This document shows, piece after piece, positions 48,710 to 56,952 of a DNA stretch of 64,000 nt (positions within the stretch are counted from its first letter, which is position 1; each line of letters starts with the position of its first letter). The stretch comes from Tomitella fengzijianii (GTDB lineage Bacteria > Actinomycetota > Actinomycetes > Mycobacteriales > Mycobacteriaceae), in NCBI RefSeq assembly GCF_007559025.1, contig NZ_CP041765.1, positions 3,283,501 through 3,347,500 of the forward strand, read 5' to 3'. Below the pieces are notes generated by a model. The model searched no databases, was not told the origin of the DNA, and was given only the letters and a program-made list of their open reading frames with translations. The position numbers and the translations under genes were made by a program.

Positions 48710-49677
48710 CAGTGCGTGTCCACCCCGCTGACCGGCTCGGGGCAGTCCGTGCCGTGATGCCCGCGGTGGTCGCCGCGCGATGCCGCGTGATCGACCTGCA
48801 GCGTGGTGTGCGTGATGCCGAAGTCGTCGCGGAGGAGGTGCTCCAGCTCCGCGCGCACCGCGTGGCACGGCGCGCTGTCCGCGACGATCACGTGCGCCGA
48901 CAGCGACGGGAAGCCGGAGGTCACCTCCCACACGTGCAGGTCGTGCACCTCGTCGATGTCCGGATGACCGGCCATGCGCCGGCCGATCTCGTCCGGGTCG
49001 ACGCCGCGCGGAGCGGCCTCGAGCACCACGCGGCCGCCGTCGCGCAGCAGCCCGTATCCGGCCTTGAACATGAGCGCGGCGACGAACAGCGAGGCCAGCG
49101 CGTCGGCCTGCACCCAGCCGGTGAAGTAGATGACGGTGCCGGCCACTGCCGTGCCGATGAACGCGTAGAGGTCGGTGAGGATGTGCTGGAAGGACCCCTC
49201 CACGTTGAGGCTCTGCCGGTTGGCCTTGCTCAGCGACCACGTGGCCAGCAGGTTCACCGCGATGCCGACGAGCGCGACGATCACCACGGCCCCGCCCTCG
49301 ACCTCCGGCGGGTCGAGAAGCCTCAGCACCGACATCACCGTGAAGAAGACGGCGAGCAGGAGCAGCGTGGCCCCGTTGATGAGCGCGGAGACGATCTCCA
49401 CGCGCTTGAGCCCGAAGGTGTAGGAGCCCCAGGCGGGGCGCGCCGCGAGCGCCATCGCGCCGAGCGACAGGGCGATGGCCGCGGCGTCGGAGACCATGTG
49501 CCCCGCGTCCGCGAGCAGCGCCAGTGATCCGGTGAGGAAACCGACGACCACCTCGCCGGCCATCAGCCCCAGGATCAGCAGCAGCGCGATCCACAGGTAC
49601 CGCCGGTCCGCGTCCGCGGTGATGCCGTGCGAGTGGCCGCCGTGCGTCTGCGCGCCGTGCTCGTGCGTGTGCCCCAT
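48709..49677 (-). CDS. Cation diffusion facilitator (zinc/cadmium-type exporter)
   Basis: About 322 residues with six membrane segments. A His-rich N-terminus (HTHEHGAQTHGGHSHG) precedes them. The metal site motifs are LLADAGHMVSDAAAI in helix 2 and HILTDLYAFIG in helix 5, the HxxxD pattern of Zn/Cd exporters. A cytosolic C-terminal domain (VHDLHVWEVTSGFPSLSAHV) and a His-rich tail follow. It pumps zinc-like ions out with proton exchange. The ATG at 49677 is chosen because a consensus promoter ends 7-8 bases upstream, implying a leaderless mRNA; earlier in-frame ATGs at 49695 and 49686 lie inside the promoter. Confidence 0.92.
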   Translation of the reverse strand: MGHTHEHGAQTHGGHSHGITADADRRYLWIALLLILGLMAGEVVVGFLTGSLALLADAGHMVSDAAAIALSLGAMALAARPAWGSYTFGLKRVEIVSALINGATLLLLAVFFTVMSVLRLLDPPEVEGGAVVIVALVGIAVNLLATWSLSKANRQSLNVEGSFQHILTDLYAFIGTAVAGTVIYFTGWVQADALASLFVAALMFKAGYGLLRDGGRVVLEAAPRGVDPDEIGRRMAGHPDIDEVHDLHVWEVTSGFPSLSAHVIVADSAPCHAVRAELEHLLRDDFGITHTTLQVDHAASRGDHRGHHGTDCPEPVSGVDTH

Positions 49678-49684
49678 ACCGCTC

Positions 49685-49712
49685 ATCATATGCATGGTTT
49701 CGCATGTGTCAA
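49685..49712 (-). promoter_or_regulatory. Consensus promoter for a leaderless exporter mRNA
   Basis: On the minus strand TTGACA (49707-49712), 16 bases, then TATGAT (49685-49690). The predicted start of transcription falls on or next to the ATG at 49677. The spacer holds CATGCGAAACCATGCATATG with two CATGC copies, a possible regulator site. Confidence 0.7.
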
Positions 49713-49923
49713 TGGGCCGTTCGCGCCGCGCACGCCGCCCCGCCGTCTGTGCATTCGCCTTTCCCCCACGCGCCGCCCCGATGTGTTATAGGTTCGTGAC
49801 CGTGACCGGCGCCACGCGTGCGCCGGCCGCCGCCGTAGTCGGGGACGGCGTGCACAGCTCACCTTCAGGAATCGTCCAGGCCGGCCGCGTCCGCACGGCC
49901 CCGCCACAGATGGGAGCACCCCT

Positions 49924-50607
49924 GTGTCCCGAAAGAGCCACTCGTCCCGAAAGAGCCCGGCATCCCTGGAGGCGCCGACGGCACTTCGCCGCCGGAAGCC
50001 GCGGCACCGCGCCCCCCGCAGCTCCGTCGTCGCCCCGGCACTGCGCCGCGCCACCATCGGCGCGGTGGTCACCGCCGTCGCCGTCGTCACCCCCGCCACC
50101 GCGGCCCTCGCCGCGCCGTCCTCCAGCCTCGGTTCGGAGAGCCTCGGATCGGGCAGCGCCGGTTCCTCCTCCGGCAGCACCGGGTCGCTGGGGTCCCTTG
50201 GCTCGGCCGGATCCGGCAGCATCGGCGAGGGGGCAGGAGCCCTGCCCATCCCCAGCCCCCGCGGAATCGTCGCCCTCGGTGCCGCGATGACGCAGGCGGG
50301 CAAGCCCTACGAGTGGGGCGCTGAGGGGCCGAACAGCTACGACTGCTCCGGCCTGATCTGGTGGGCCTACCGGCAGCTGGGCATCGACATCGGCCGCACC
50401 ACGTACGACCAGATCTACGACGGCGTGAACGTCCCGCTGAACAACATCCAGCCGGGCGACCTCATCATCTTCCGCGAAGACAACTCGCACATCGGCATCT
50501 ACGCGGGCTTCGGCCAGGTGTGGAACGCCTACGACTACGGCGTGCCCATCGGGCTCACCCCGCTCGCCGCAGAGCCGCCCATCCACATCGTGCGCCGGAT
50601 CTACTGA
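49924..50607 (+). CDS. NlpC/P60 cell-wall peptidase
   Basis: 227 residues. A long basic N-terminus leads into a signal peptide ending near LAA-PS (about residue 65), then a Ser/Gly-rich linker of about 40 residues and the NlpC/P60 domain: KPYEWGAEGPNSYDCSGLIWWAY with the catalytic Cys, and NSHIGIYAG with the catalytic His. Such enzymes cut D-glutamyl-diaminopimelate bonds in peptidoglycan (Rip/Rpf-associated families). The GTG at 49924 follows GGGAGC. A -10-like TATAGG is seen near 49785. No c-di-AMP riboswitch was recognised in the 246-base leader. Confidence 0.88.
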   Translation: MSRKSHSSRKSPASLEAPTALRRRKPRHRAPRSSVVAPALRRATIGAVVTAVAVVTPATAALAAPSSSLGSESLGSGSAGSSSGSTGSLGSLGSAGSGSIGEGAGALPIPSPRGIVALGAAMTQAGKPYEWGAEGPNSYDCSGLIWWAYRQLGIDIGRTTYDQIYDGVNVPLNNIQPGDLIIFREDNSHIGIYAGFGQVWNAYDYGVPIGLTPLAAEPPIHIVRRIY

Positions 50608-50650
50608 GCCGTCGGGACACCCGCGCATCCCCCTCGGTCCGCCGCGCGGA

Positions 50651-51910
50651 CTACCGCGGCGGGTAGAGGCGGTCGGCCAGCGCGGTCTTCGCCGCCACCG
50701 CCGCCCGCCGGCTCCCCGGGGTGAAGCCGCCGGCGGTCGGCCGGGCGGGGACCGTGTCGCCGTCCGCCACCAGCGTCCAGCGCGAGCCCGCGTCCACCAG
50801 CGAGCGGTGTTTGACCTCGTAGTACCCGGGTTCGGTGGCGACCGCCACGCCCGAGGCGCCCGCTGCGGCGGCCACCAGGTGCAGGTGGAAGCGCGTGCTC
50901 AGCCACGTCTGCCCCGCACCCACCGGCACCCCGTGATGCCACAGGTCCCGGAACGGCACGAACCGCGCCCCGGCCAGCCGCTCCCCCAGCCGCTCGTATG
51001 CCAAGCGGTCCATGCCGGGGATGCCTTCGACCACGGTCACCTCGGAGCCCCGGACCTCCCACGAGTCGAGCACCCGCTGGGCCCAGCCGGCCACCGCTTC
51101 CCCCCCGGTCCGCCCGTCGCTTGCGAAGTGCTCGGTCAGGTCGGACTGCAGGCACAGCACGACGCCGCCGTCCGACGCCGCCGCCGGCTGCAGTGCACTG
51201 TCGCCCTGCAGCGCCTCGTCGCCCCGCAGTGCCTCGTCGCCCCGTAATGCGCCGTCCACCCGCAGCCACACGTCGTCGCCGGTGCGCGACGCCCCCGGCA
51301 CGCCGGCCAGCGCCTCATAGGATTCCCGGTCGCGCGTGTCGAACACCGCGAAGGACCGGGCCGCGCCGCGCAGCGCCTCCCATGCGTCGCCGTCGACGCG
51401 GGGCATCAGCCCTTGCCCCGATGCCGCGGCGCGGATTCCGAAGCGTTCCGCGAGCGCGCCGAGAGCCGTGACCAGCGCCGTGTGGTGCGGCCACACCGCA
51501 TTGAGGTAGCCGCCGCCGAGCAGGTGCAGCGCGTCGGCCCGGTGGAGCAGCGCCACCCCCTCGTCGATGCGCGGCTCGGCCCCCAGCGTGACCGCCGCGT
51601 GCGCACACCATTCCCACACCGGCCCCGGGCGCGCGTTCTCGTGGGCGAGCGCGATCATCCGCCAGAGCGTGTCCACGAACGTCACGTGCGGGTGGGCGCC
51701 GCGCAACAGCAGAGCGGCCTGGCCGGGCGTGTGGCAGTCGAGTACCACCTGGTCGTCCGGGCAGACCTGCGCCAGGTGCTCGAGCCACGTGCGCGCGACG
51801 AGCTCGTCCCCGAAGTTGGGGTGTCCGGCGGGCGAGACCAAGTAGATGATCCGCCCGGGCGTGCCGCCGCCGAGCATCCGTGCCGCCCGTGCCCGCCACT
51901 GTGTGCGCAT
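50651..51910 (-). CDS. Polysaccharide pyruvyl transferase family protein
   Basis: 419 residues. The GT-B-like fold of the family shows GRIIYLVSPAGHPNFGDELVARTWL at the N-terminus, DALHLLGGGYLNAVWP, AAASGQGLMPRVDGD, and the late TWLSTRFHLHLVAAAAGASGVAVA, matching the S-x-RFH motif. Members add pyruvate ketals to cell-envelope sugars; here the acceptor is unknown and no other polysaccharide gene is nearby. A hexapeptide repeat R-G-D-E-A-L interrupts the middle of the protein. Start at 51910 fits the domain edge but lacks a clear ribosome site; ATG 51931 is another option. Convergent with the NlpC/P60 gene and divergent from the toxin-antitoxin pair. Confidence 0.72.
   Translation of the reverse strand: MRTQWRARAARMLGGGTPGRIIYLVSPAGHPNFGDELVARTWLEHLAQVCPDDQVVLDCHTPGQAALLLRGAHPHVTFVDTLWRMIALAHENARPGPVWEWCAHAAVTLGAEPRIDEGVALLHRADALHLLGGGYLNAVWPHHTALVTALGALAERFGIRAAASGQGLMPRVDGDAWEALRGAARSFAVFDTRDRESYEALAGVPGASRTGDDVWLRVDGALRGDEALRGDEALQGDSALQPAAASDGGVVLCLQSDLTEHFASDGRTGGEAVAGWAQRVLDSWEVRGSEVTVVEGIPGMDRLAYERLGERLAGARFVPFRDLWHHGVPVGAGQTWLSTRFHLHLVAAAAGASGVAVATEPGYYEVKHRSLVDAGSRWTLVADGDTVPARPTAGGFTPGSRRAAVAAKTALADRLYPPR
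51191..51262 (-). repeat. 18-base coding tandem repeat in the pyruvyltransferase-like gene
   Basis: Four units of the type CAGTGCCTCGTCGCCCCG (plus strand; starts 51191, 51209, 51227, 51245) with point changes. They encode RVDGAL, RGDEAL, RGDEAL and QGDSAL. Confidence 0.88.
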
Positions 51911-52019
51911 CTGCCCGACGGTACCGGGCATCCGGGGCCGCAGCCCTGTGATCGCGGCCTCCTTCCGACTACGCCTGCAACAGCTATCATCAGTGGTGTA
52001 TCCGTAGCAGGAGGCCGTG

Positions 52020-52631
52020 ATGGACCCGCACACGATCGACCAGAACACTCAAGCTGCCGTCGCTGCGCTCGACGACGACGAGCTCGTCGCGCTGGTCGTC
52101 GCAGAGGTGGGCACCCGCACCCGGTTCACCCCGGTGCGCGGCGGCGTCGAAGTCCTGCTCACTCTGGCCGGCGGCATCGGGACTCAGCGGGACATCGCTT
52201 TGCGGCGCAGCACCGACCCCGCGGTGATCGTGGAGCGTGTGCACACCGAATCCGCCGCCGAAGCCCGTGTGCTCGAGCATCCGATGCTCGACTCGACGGG
52301 AGTCGCCGATGTCCTCGACCGAGGCGGGGCGGGGCGCAGCGCCGCACAGCGTCTCCGCGCCGGCGGAAGCATCGTCGGCGTGCGGGTGGCCGGCCGTTAC
52401 CTGCACCCGGCGTTCCAGTTCGACGCCGCCCGTGCCGAGGTGCGCCCCCATGTGGCCCGCGTCAACCAGCTGCTGGACGCAGCCGGCGACCCGTGGGGTG
52501 CTGCCTCCTGGTGGCTGAGCCCCAACGGCCGGCTCTCCGGGGGCGTCAGCCCCGCCGACCTGGCCGCGAGCAGTGACCCGGAGTCGCACGGGCTCGTCGT
52601 CGCCATCGCCGAAGCGCTCCTCGACGACTGA
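52020..52631 (+). CDS. Antitoxin of a RES-type toxin-antitoxin pair (MbcA/ParS/Xre-binding type)
   Basis: 203 residues. Residues 91-125 (DSTGVADVLDRGGAGRSAAQ onward) look like an excisionase/MerR-like helix-turn-helix, followed by RYLHPAFQFD (127-135), a motif common in Xre/MbcA/ParS antitoxins. The C-terminal toxin-binding domain follows (VRPHVARVNQLLDAAGDPWG, then WWLSPNGRLSGGVSPADL). The first 90 residues match nothing I recognise and make the protein nearly twice the length of MbcA (Rv1990c, 113 aa). ATG at 52020 with GGAGG five bases upstream. The stop overlaps the toxin start (TGATG), so the two are made together; antitoxins of this type bind the toxin and repress their own promoter. 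Confidence 0.82.
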   Translation: MDPHTIDQNTQAAVAALDDDELVALVVAEVGTRTRFTPVRGGVEVLLTLAGGIGTQRDIALRRSTDPAVIVERVHTESAAEARVLEHPMLDSTGVADVLDRGGAGRSAAQRLRAGGSIVGVRVAGRYLHPAFQFDAARAEVRPHVARVNQLLDAAGDPWGAASWWLSPNGRLSGGVSPADLAASSDPESHGLVVAIAEALLDD

Positions 52632-53275
52632 TGCCCGCCATTCCACCTCCCGCCGGCGGGCTCTCCTCCCCTGCCCACGTCGAACAGCTGGCAGCGGGCA
52701 CCCGCCTGTGGCGCATCCACAGTGCCCGCCGCGGCGCAGCCGAACCGAACCCGACCACGCCGAAGCAGGGGGCGGGCGGACGGTTCGACAGCGACGACGG
52801 CTCGTACGCGTACCTGTATGCCGGCGATTCCCACGAAGCCGCCATCGCCGAAGCCCTCTGCCGTGACCTGCCCCTCGGCGGCGCCCCTCGTATCGTGCCC
52901 GCCGCCATGCTGCGCAACAGACTGCTCACCGCACTCGAGGTGATCGAAGACCTGCAGGTGGCGTCACTACGGGGGCCACACCTGTCGGCCATCGGCCAAG
53001 ACCTCTGGCTGACGGAATCCGAGGCCGTCGATTATCCACTCACCCGCAGGTGGGCGGCCGCCATCCTCGAGGCCACGCCGGCCGTCGGCCTGGCCTACCG
53101 GTGCCGGCACGACGAAGACCGTCTCGCCTGGATACTCACCGCCCCCCTCGACCACGCAAACGACACGGGCCTGCGAGCCGTCGTCGACTCGACCATCCGA
53201 CTCGACGACACCGTCGGCAAGATCCTGGTCAGCAGGGTCCTCGACGCCCACAGCGCAGTCCTTTCCACCCGCTGA
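52631..53275 (+). CDS. RES-domain toxin
   Basis: 214 residues with the RES fold: LWRIHSARR with the conserved Arg28, GGRFDSDDGSYAYLYAGDSHEAAIAEALCRD with conserved Glu74 (quoted in parts: GGRFDSDDGSYAYLYAGD), and later conserved Ser residues. Known RES toxins (MbcT Rv1989c, Res of Pseudomonas) destroy NAD+, stopping growth. The gene is coupled to the antitoxin by a TGATG overlap. A hairpin 50 bases after the stop ends the unit. Codon use is a little less GC-biased than in flanking genes, in line with mobile origin, but no transposase or att site is visible. Confidence 0.85.
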   Translation: MPAIPPPAGGLSSPAHVEQLAAGTRLWRIHSARRGAAEPNPTTPKQGAGGRFDSDDGSYAYLYAGDSHEAAIAEALCRDLPLGGAPRIVPAAMLRNRLLTALEVIEDLQVASLRGPHLSAIGQDLWLTESEAVDYPLTRRWAAAILEATPAVGLAYRCRHDEDRLAWILTAPLDHANDTGLRAVVDSTIRLDDTVGKILVSRVLDAHSAVLSTR

Positions 53276-53325
53276 CCACGCACGACGCCGGACCGCGTCG
53301 ATGTGGGAAGGCCACCACTTCGGGA

Positions 53326-53345
53326 GCAAGGATGTGGATCCTTGC
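53326..53345 (+). terminator. Hairpin after the RES toxin gene
   Basis: A perfect 8-base inverted repeat (GCAAGGAT / ATCCTTGC) with a 4-base loop GTGG. The rest of the 53276-53483 gap shows no gene. Confidence 0.5.
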
Positions 53346-53483
53346 AGGACACGTGCTGGTCAATGTCTGACAGTTCGGCTATTGGAGCTCGACACAGGCG
53401 GAACGGTGCGCCGATGATTCCTGCCGGCCGGGCCGGTCTACCGATCGTCAGGTGATCAGGCAGTGCGTAGCAGGAGGCAGGGC

Positions 53484-54128
53484 ATGAGTCAGTTGCTGAG
53501 GGTCCAAAGCTTCACCGTCTCAAGTGACGGTTTCGGCGCCGGCGAGGGCCAGAGTCTTGAGACGCCGTTCGGGCATGCCGATCCGGGCAGCCTGCTCGCC
53601 TGGGCCTTTGCCACCGATCACCCGCCCATCGCTCGATCCGAACCCGGCAGCCGAGGTCTGGACGACTATTTCACTCGGGATTACGCGCGCAATATCGGTG
53701 CCGAGATCATGGGGCGCAACAAGTTCGGACCGCAACGCGGTCCGTGGCAGGACCACGAGTGGCAGGGATGGTGGGGGGACGAACCCCCATTCCACACGCC
53801 GGTGTTCGTCATGACGCACCACAGCCGACCGTCGTTCACGCTCGCCGATTCCACGTTCCACTTCGTCGACAGCGACCCGGCCGCGGCGCTTTCCCGGGCG
53901 AAGAAGGCGGCGCAGGGCAAAGACGTCCGACTTGGCGGAGGGGCCACGGTCATCCGCCGGTTCCTCGACGCCGATCTCATCGACACCCTGCATGTGGCGG
54001 TCGCGCCGATCGAACTCCGCTCCGGGGCCCGGCTGTGGGAATCGCCCGACGAGCTGTCCGACCGGTACCACCAGGACGTCGTGCCCAGCCCGAGCGGCGT
54101 GACGCACCATGTCTTCTGGCGGAAGTGA
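53484..54128 (+). CDS. Dihydrofolate reductase/RibD C-terminal-like protein
   Basis: 214 residues. VQSFTVSSDGFGAG opens the RibD/DHFR-like fold, GAEIMGRNKFGPQRGPW holds the family's nucleotide-contact MGR motif, TPVFVMTHHSRP is the next strand, and DVRLGGGATVIRRFLDADLIDTLHVAVAPI the G-rich loop and last strands. Close relatives are labelled 'dihydrofolate reductase family protein', with unproven activity; many are NADPH-dependent reductases. The ATG at 53484 has AGGAGG upstream. Base composition is slightly more AT than in neighbours. A stand-alone gene. Confidence 0.82.
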   Translation: MSQLLRVQSFTVSSDGFGAGEGQSLETPFGHADPGSLLAWAFATDHPPIARSEPGSRGLDDYFTRDYARNIGAEIMGRNKFGPQRGPWQDHEWQGWWGDEPPFHTPVFVMTHHSRPSFTLADSTFHFVDSDPAAALSRAKKAAQGKDVRLGGGATVIRRFLDADLIDTLHVAVAPIELRSGARLWESPDELSDRYHQDVVPSPSGVTHHVFWRK

Positions 54129-54151
54129 GGCCCGGCCCTACCGCGTCGGGG

Positions 54152-54757
54152 TCAGGCCTCGCCGCGGTGCAGGACGCTGACCACGAAGTCCGAGTCCGGC
54201 GTCCACGGCTCCAGGTCCCAGGTGCCGAAGCGCTGCCGCACCCGCAGGCCCGCGGCCGCCACGTGCTCGTCGAACTCCTCGACGGTGAGTGTGCGGCCCA
54301 TGCCGAAGCCGACGACCAGCACTCCCTCGGGCTTGAGGTGCCCGCCGACCGCCGCGAGCACGTCGGTCTCCGAACCGGGCGCGACGAAGCAGATGACGTT
54401 GCCTGCCATGACCGCCGCGTCGAACCCGCCGGTGACGCCGCGCGCAGGCAGGTCCAGCTCGGACAGGTCGCCGACGAGCCAGGTGGGGCCCGGGTGGTCC
54501 TGCTCCGCGGCCGCGACGAGCGCCGGGTCGACGTCCACGCCCACCACCTGGTGCCCGCGGGCGTGCAGCTCGCCGCCCAGGCGGCCCGGGCCGCAACCGG
54601 CGTCGAGCACGCGGGCGCCCCGGGGCACCATGGCGTCGATCATCCGCGCCTCACCGGCGAGGTCGGCGCCCTGGGCAGCCATGGCCCGGAAGCGATCGAT
54701 GTACCACCGCGAGTGGCCTTCGGAAGTCTCACTGAACCAGCGGGTCGGTCGTGCCAT
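54152..54757 (-). CDS. Class I SAM-dependent methyltransferase
   Basis: 201 residues. SAM-binding motif I VLDAGCGPGRLGGELHARGH, motif II VVGVDVDPALVAAAEQDHP, WLVGDLSELDLP and FDAAVMAGNVICFVAPG are clear; the late GFGMGRTLTVEEFDEHVAAAGL is the usual substrate-side helix. The N-terminus ARPTRWFSETSEGHSRWYIDRFRAMA is a cap shared by many actinobacterial small-molecule methyltransferases. The substrate is unknown. The ATG at 54757 is the first with family similarity. It lies 122 bases downstream of tetR, same strand, but its own upstream GGGG site suggests separate translation. Confidence 0.85.
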   Translation of the reverse strand: MARPTRWFSETSEGHSRWYIDRFRAMAAQGADLAGEARMIDAMVPRGARVLDAGCGPGRLGGELHARGHQVVGVDVDPALVAAAEQDHPGPTWLVGDLSELDLPARGVTGGFDAAVMAGNVICFVAPGSETDVLAAVGGHLKPEGVLVVGFGMGRTLTVEEFDEHVAAAGLRVRQRFGTWDLEPWTPDSDFVVSVLHRGEA

Positions 54758-54879
54758 ACCCCGGAGCCTAGCGTCTGGCGCGGACCCGGATCGGATGCGC
54801 GCCCGCCGGGCACCCGCCCGGCGCCATGGTGTGCCACTGCGACCTGCGCGACGAGGCGTCCGGGTGGCACCGGTCGGGC

Positions 54880-55539
54880 TCATCCCTCCCTGATCGCCGG
54901 CCACCGCGCCGGCCAGAACCCGCCCTCGGGCGGCTCCGCGAAGTATGCGGCCGTGGCCATGCCCACCACGTCGTAGACGAATGCGTCGAGCGCGATCCCG
55001 TCGACCACCGCGTCCTGACGCTCCGCGCGGGCGGCGAACGATGCGACGACGAAGCGCGTGATCAGCCACATCCGCTCTTCCAGCACCGCGCCCGGCAACC
55101 CTCCTCGTGCGCTGCGCCGGATCAGGTCCATCGCGAGCGCGCTGGAGGGGATGAAGCGTTGTTGCTGCCAGTCGCCGATGCGGCCCCACACCTGCGCGAC
55201 GATGCGGATGAACCGCCGCCCGCGCTCGTCGCGCAGCTTCTCCGCGAAGGGGATGGCGAGGGCCGCGATGGCGTCCCGGAGCGCCTCCGGCGAGCCGTCG
55301 CGCCCCGTGCACAGGGCGGCCGTCGTCTTGTCGACGCGGGCGCCGATCTCCTGCAGGTGCGTCTGCAGGATCGCCTCAAGCAGCCCGTCCTGGGACCCGA
55401 AGTGGTAGTGCACGGCCGAGTCGTTGCGCACCCCCGCCAGTGCGTTGAGCTCCCGCAAGCGCACGCGGCCCACGCCCGCCTCGGCGTAGAGCTCCTCGCC
55501 CGCCTCGATCAGCCGCTGCCGCGCGGTGTCCTGGCCCAT
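54880..55539 (-). CDS. TetR-family transcriptional regulator
   Basis: 219 residues. The N-terminal helix-turn-helix covers TARQRLIEAGEELYAEAGVGRVRLRELNALAGVRNDSAVHYHFGSQDGLLEAIL (about residues 5-58; key parts VRLRELNALAGV and VHYHFGS). The C-terminal ligand domain has W/F-rich helices (AQVWGRIGDWQQQRFIPSS). The ATG at 55539 has AGAGGGG upstream. It is divergent from the P450 operon, with an AT-rich dyad in between that overlaps the P450 promoter, so it probably represses the catabolic operon until an inducer binds. Confidence 0.9.
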   Translation of the reverse strand: MGQDTARQRLIEAGEELYAEAGVGRVRLRELNALAGVRNDSAVHYHFGSQDGLLEAILQTHLQEIGARVDKTTAALCTGRDGSPEALRDAIAALAIPFAEKLRDERGRRFIRIVAQVWGRIGDWQQQRFIPSSALAMDLIRRSARGGLPGAVLEERMWLITRFVVASFAARAERQDAVVDGIALDAFVYDVVGMATAAYFAEPPEGGFWPARWPAIREG

Positions 55540-55554
55540 GCGCACCCCTCTCGA

Positions 55555-55590
55555 AAGTTTCATTGACATAGTAACGAACTTCATTAATAT
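55555..55590 (+). promoter_or_regulatory. P450 operon promoter with candidate TetR operator
   Basis: TTGACA (55563-55568), 16 bases, TAATAT (55585-55590): a near-consensus promoter with the P450 ATG 32 bases further on. AAGTTTCATT (55555-55564) and AACGAACTT (55573-55581) form an imperfect inverted repeat covering the -35 region, and TTCATT recurs at 55580-55585. Confidence 0.72.
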
Positions 55591-55621
55591 GACTGGCATC
55601 ACAGAGCACCGGAGGACCCTC

Positions 55622-56911
55622 ATGGAAGCACCGAACGGCACCCGGACCGCCGGCGGCGTCGCCGGGGACACGGGCGCGGACATCCGCCCTGGCACCGATA
55701 TCACCGAAGCGTCCCTGTACTCCGACGGCATCCCGCACGCGCTGTTCGCCCGCCTGCGCGCCGAGAGCCCCGTGTGGTGGAACCCGCAGCCGCGGGGCGT
55801 CGGCGGGTTCGGCGACGAGGGCTTCTGGGTGGTGTCCACCAACGAGCTGGTGCGCCAGGTCTCCCGCGACGGCGCGACGTTCTCGTCGTGGGAGAACACC
55901 GCCACCACCCGCTACGCCGACGACTGCCCCCGCGAGCACATCGAAGCGGGCCGCAGCATCATGCTCAACATGGACGCGCCCGAGCACACCGGGCTGCGGG
56001 CGATCGTCTCGCGCGGGTTCACGCCCCGCGCCATCGCCACGCTCCGCGCCGGCCTCGCCGCGCGGGCCCGCGGGATCGTCGAGTCGGCGCTGGCGTCGGG
56101 CGCGGGGAATTTCGTCGAGCAGGTGGCCACCGAGCTGCCGCTGCAGGCGATCGCCGACATCATCGGCGTGCCGCAGGACGAGCGCCGCAGGATCTTCGAC
56201 TGGTCCACCACCATGACCGGCCGCGACGACCCGGACATCCCCGGCGACCCGGCCGAGGCGATAGGCCAGGTCTTCGCCTACGCGATGGGCCTTGCCGCCG
56301 AGCGCCGCGCACACCCGGCCGACGACATCGTCACCACCCTGGTGCGCGCCCAGGACGAATCCGGCGCGCTCACCGACGCCGAGTTCGGCTCGTTCCTCGT
56401 GCTGCTCATGGTGGCGGGCAGCGAGACCACGCGCGACGCCGTCGCCCAGGGGCTGCTCGCGTTCCAGGACCACCCGGACCAGTGGGATCTCTACCGCCGG
56501 GAGCGCCCCGCCACCGCCGTCGACGAGATCGTCCGCTGGGCGAGCCCCGTGATGTCGTTTCAGCGCACCGCGACCCGCGACGCCGATCTGGGTGGGAAGC
56601 GGATCCGCCGGGGCGACCGCGTCGTCATGCTCTACGCCTCGGCGAACTACGACGAGGCGGCCTTCACCGACCCGCGGACGTTCGACATCACCCGGTCGCC
56701 CAACCCGCACGTCGGATTCGGCGGCACCGGCCCGCACTTCTGCCTGGGCCACAACCTCGCCCGCATGGAGGTCGAGCTCATCTTCGACGCCCTCGCCGAC
56801 CTCATCCCCGACATCACCGTCACCGGTCCCGCCGTCCGCGCGCCCTCGGGATGGCTCAACGCGCTCAAGGACGTGCCCGCGCGCTACCCGGCCTGCCCGG
56901 TCGCCCACTGA
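55622..56911 (+). CDS. Cytochrome P450
   Basis: 429 residues, soluble bacterial type. I-helix AGSETT at 265-270, ExxR at 302-305 (EIVR), and heme loop GFGGTGPHFCLG with ligand Cys374. HxGLR-type EHTGLRAIVSRGFTPR, PNPHVGFGGTGPHFCLGHNLA and the tail are closest in pattern to the CYP124/125/142-like group, which hydroxylate sterol side chains and branched lipids, but the family cannot be fixed. The ATG at 55622 has GGAGG eight bases upstream and a strong promoter; the frame extends upstream without P450 similarity. First gene of a seven-gene run. No ferredoxin gene is adjacent. Confidence 0.93.
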   Translation: MEAPNGTRTAGGVAGDTGADIRPGTDITEASLYSDGIPHALFARLRAESPVWWNPQPRGVGGFGDEGFWVVSTNELVRQVSRDGATFSSWENTATTRYADDCPREHIEAGRSIMLNMDAPEHTGLRAIVSRGFTPRAIATLRAGLAARARGIVESALASGAGNFVEQVATELPLQAIADIIGVPQDERRRIFDWSTTMTGRDDPDIPGDPAEAIGQVFAYAMGLAAERRAHPADDIVTTLVRAQDESGALTDAEFGSFLVLLMVAGSETTRDAVAQGLLAFQDHPDQWDLYRRERPATAVDEIVRWASPVMSFQRTATRDADLGGKRIRRGDRVVMLYASANYDEAAFTDPRTFDITRSPNPHVGFGGTGPHFCLGHNLARMEVELIFDALADLIPDITVTGPAVRAPSGWLNALKDVPARYPACPVAH

Positions 56912-56952
56912 CCGCAGGAACCCCCGACCGCTTGAGGAAAGGCCCCACCGCC

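Noticed and set aside
49720-49923. c-di-AMP (ydaO) riboswitch before the NlpC/P60 gene
   Set aside because: Such switches often precede cell-wall hydrolases in actinobacteria, but the conserved core was not found here.
52020-54128. Genomic island or prophage around the toxin-antitoxin genes
   Set aside because: GC content is only slightly lower, and no integrase, att repeats, tRNA or phage genes were seen.
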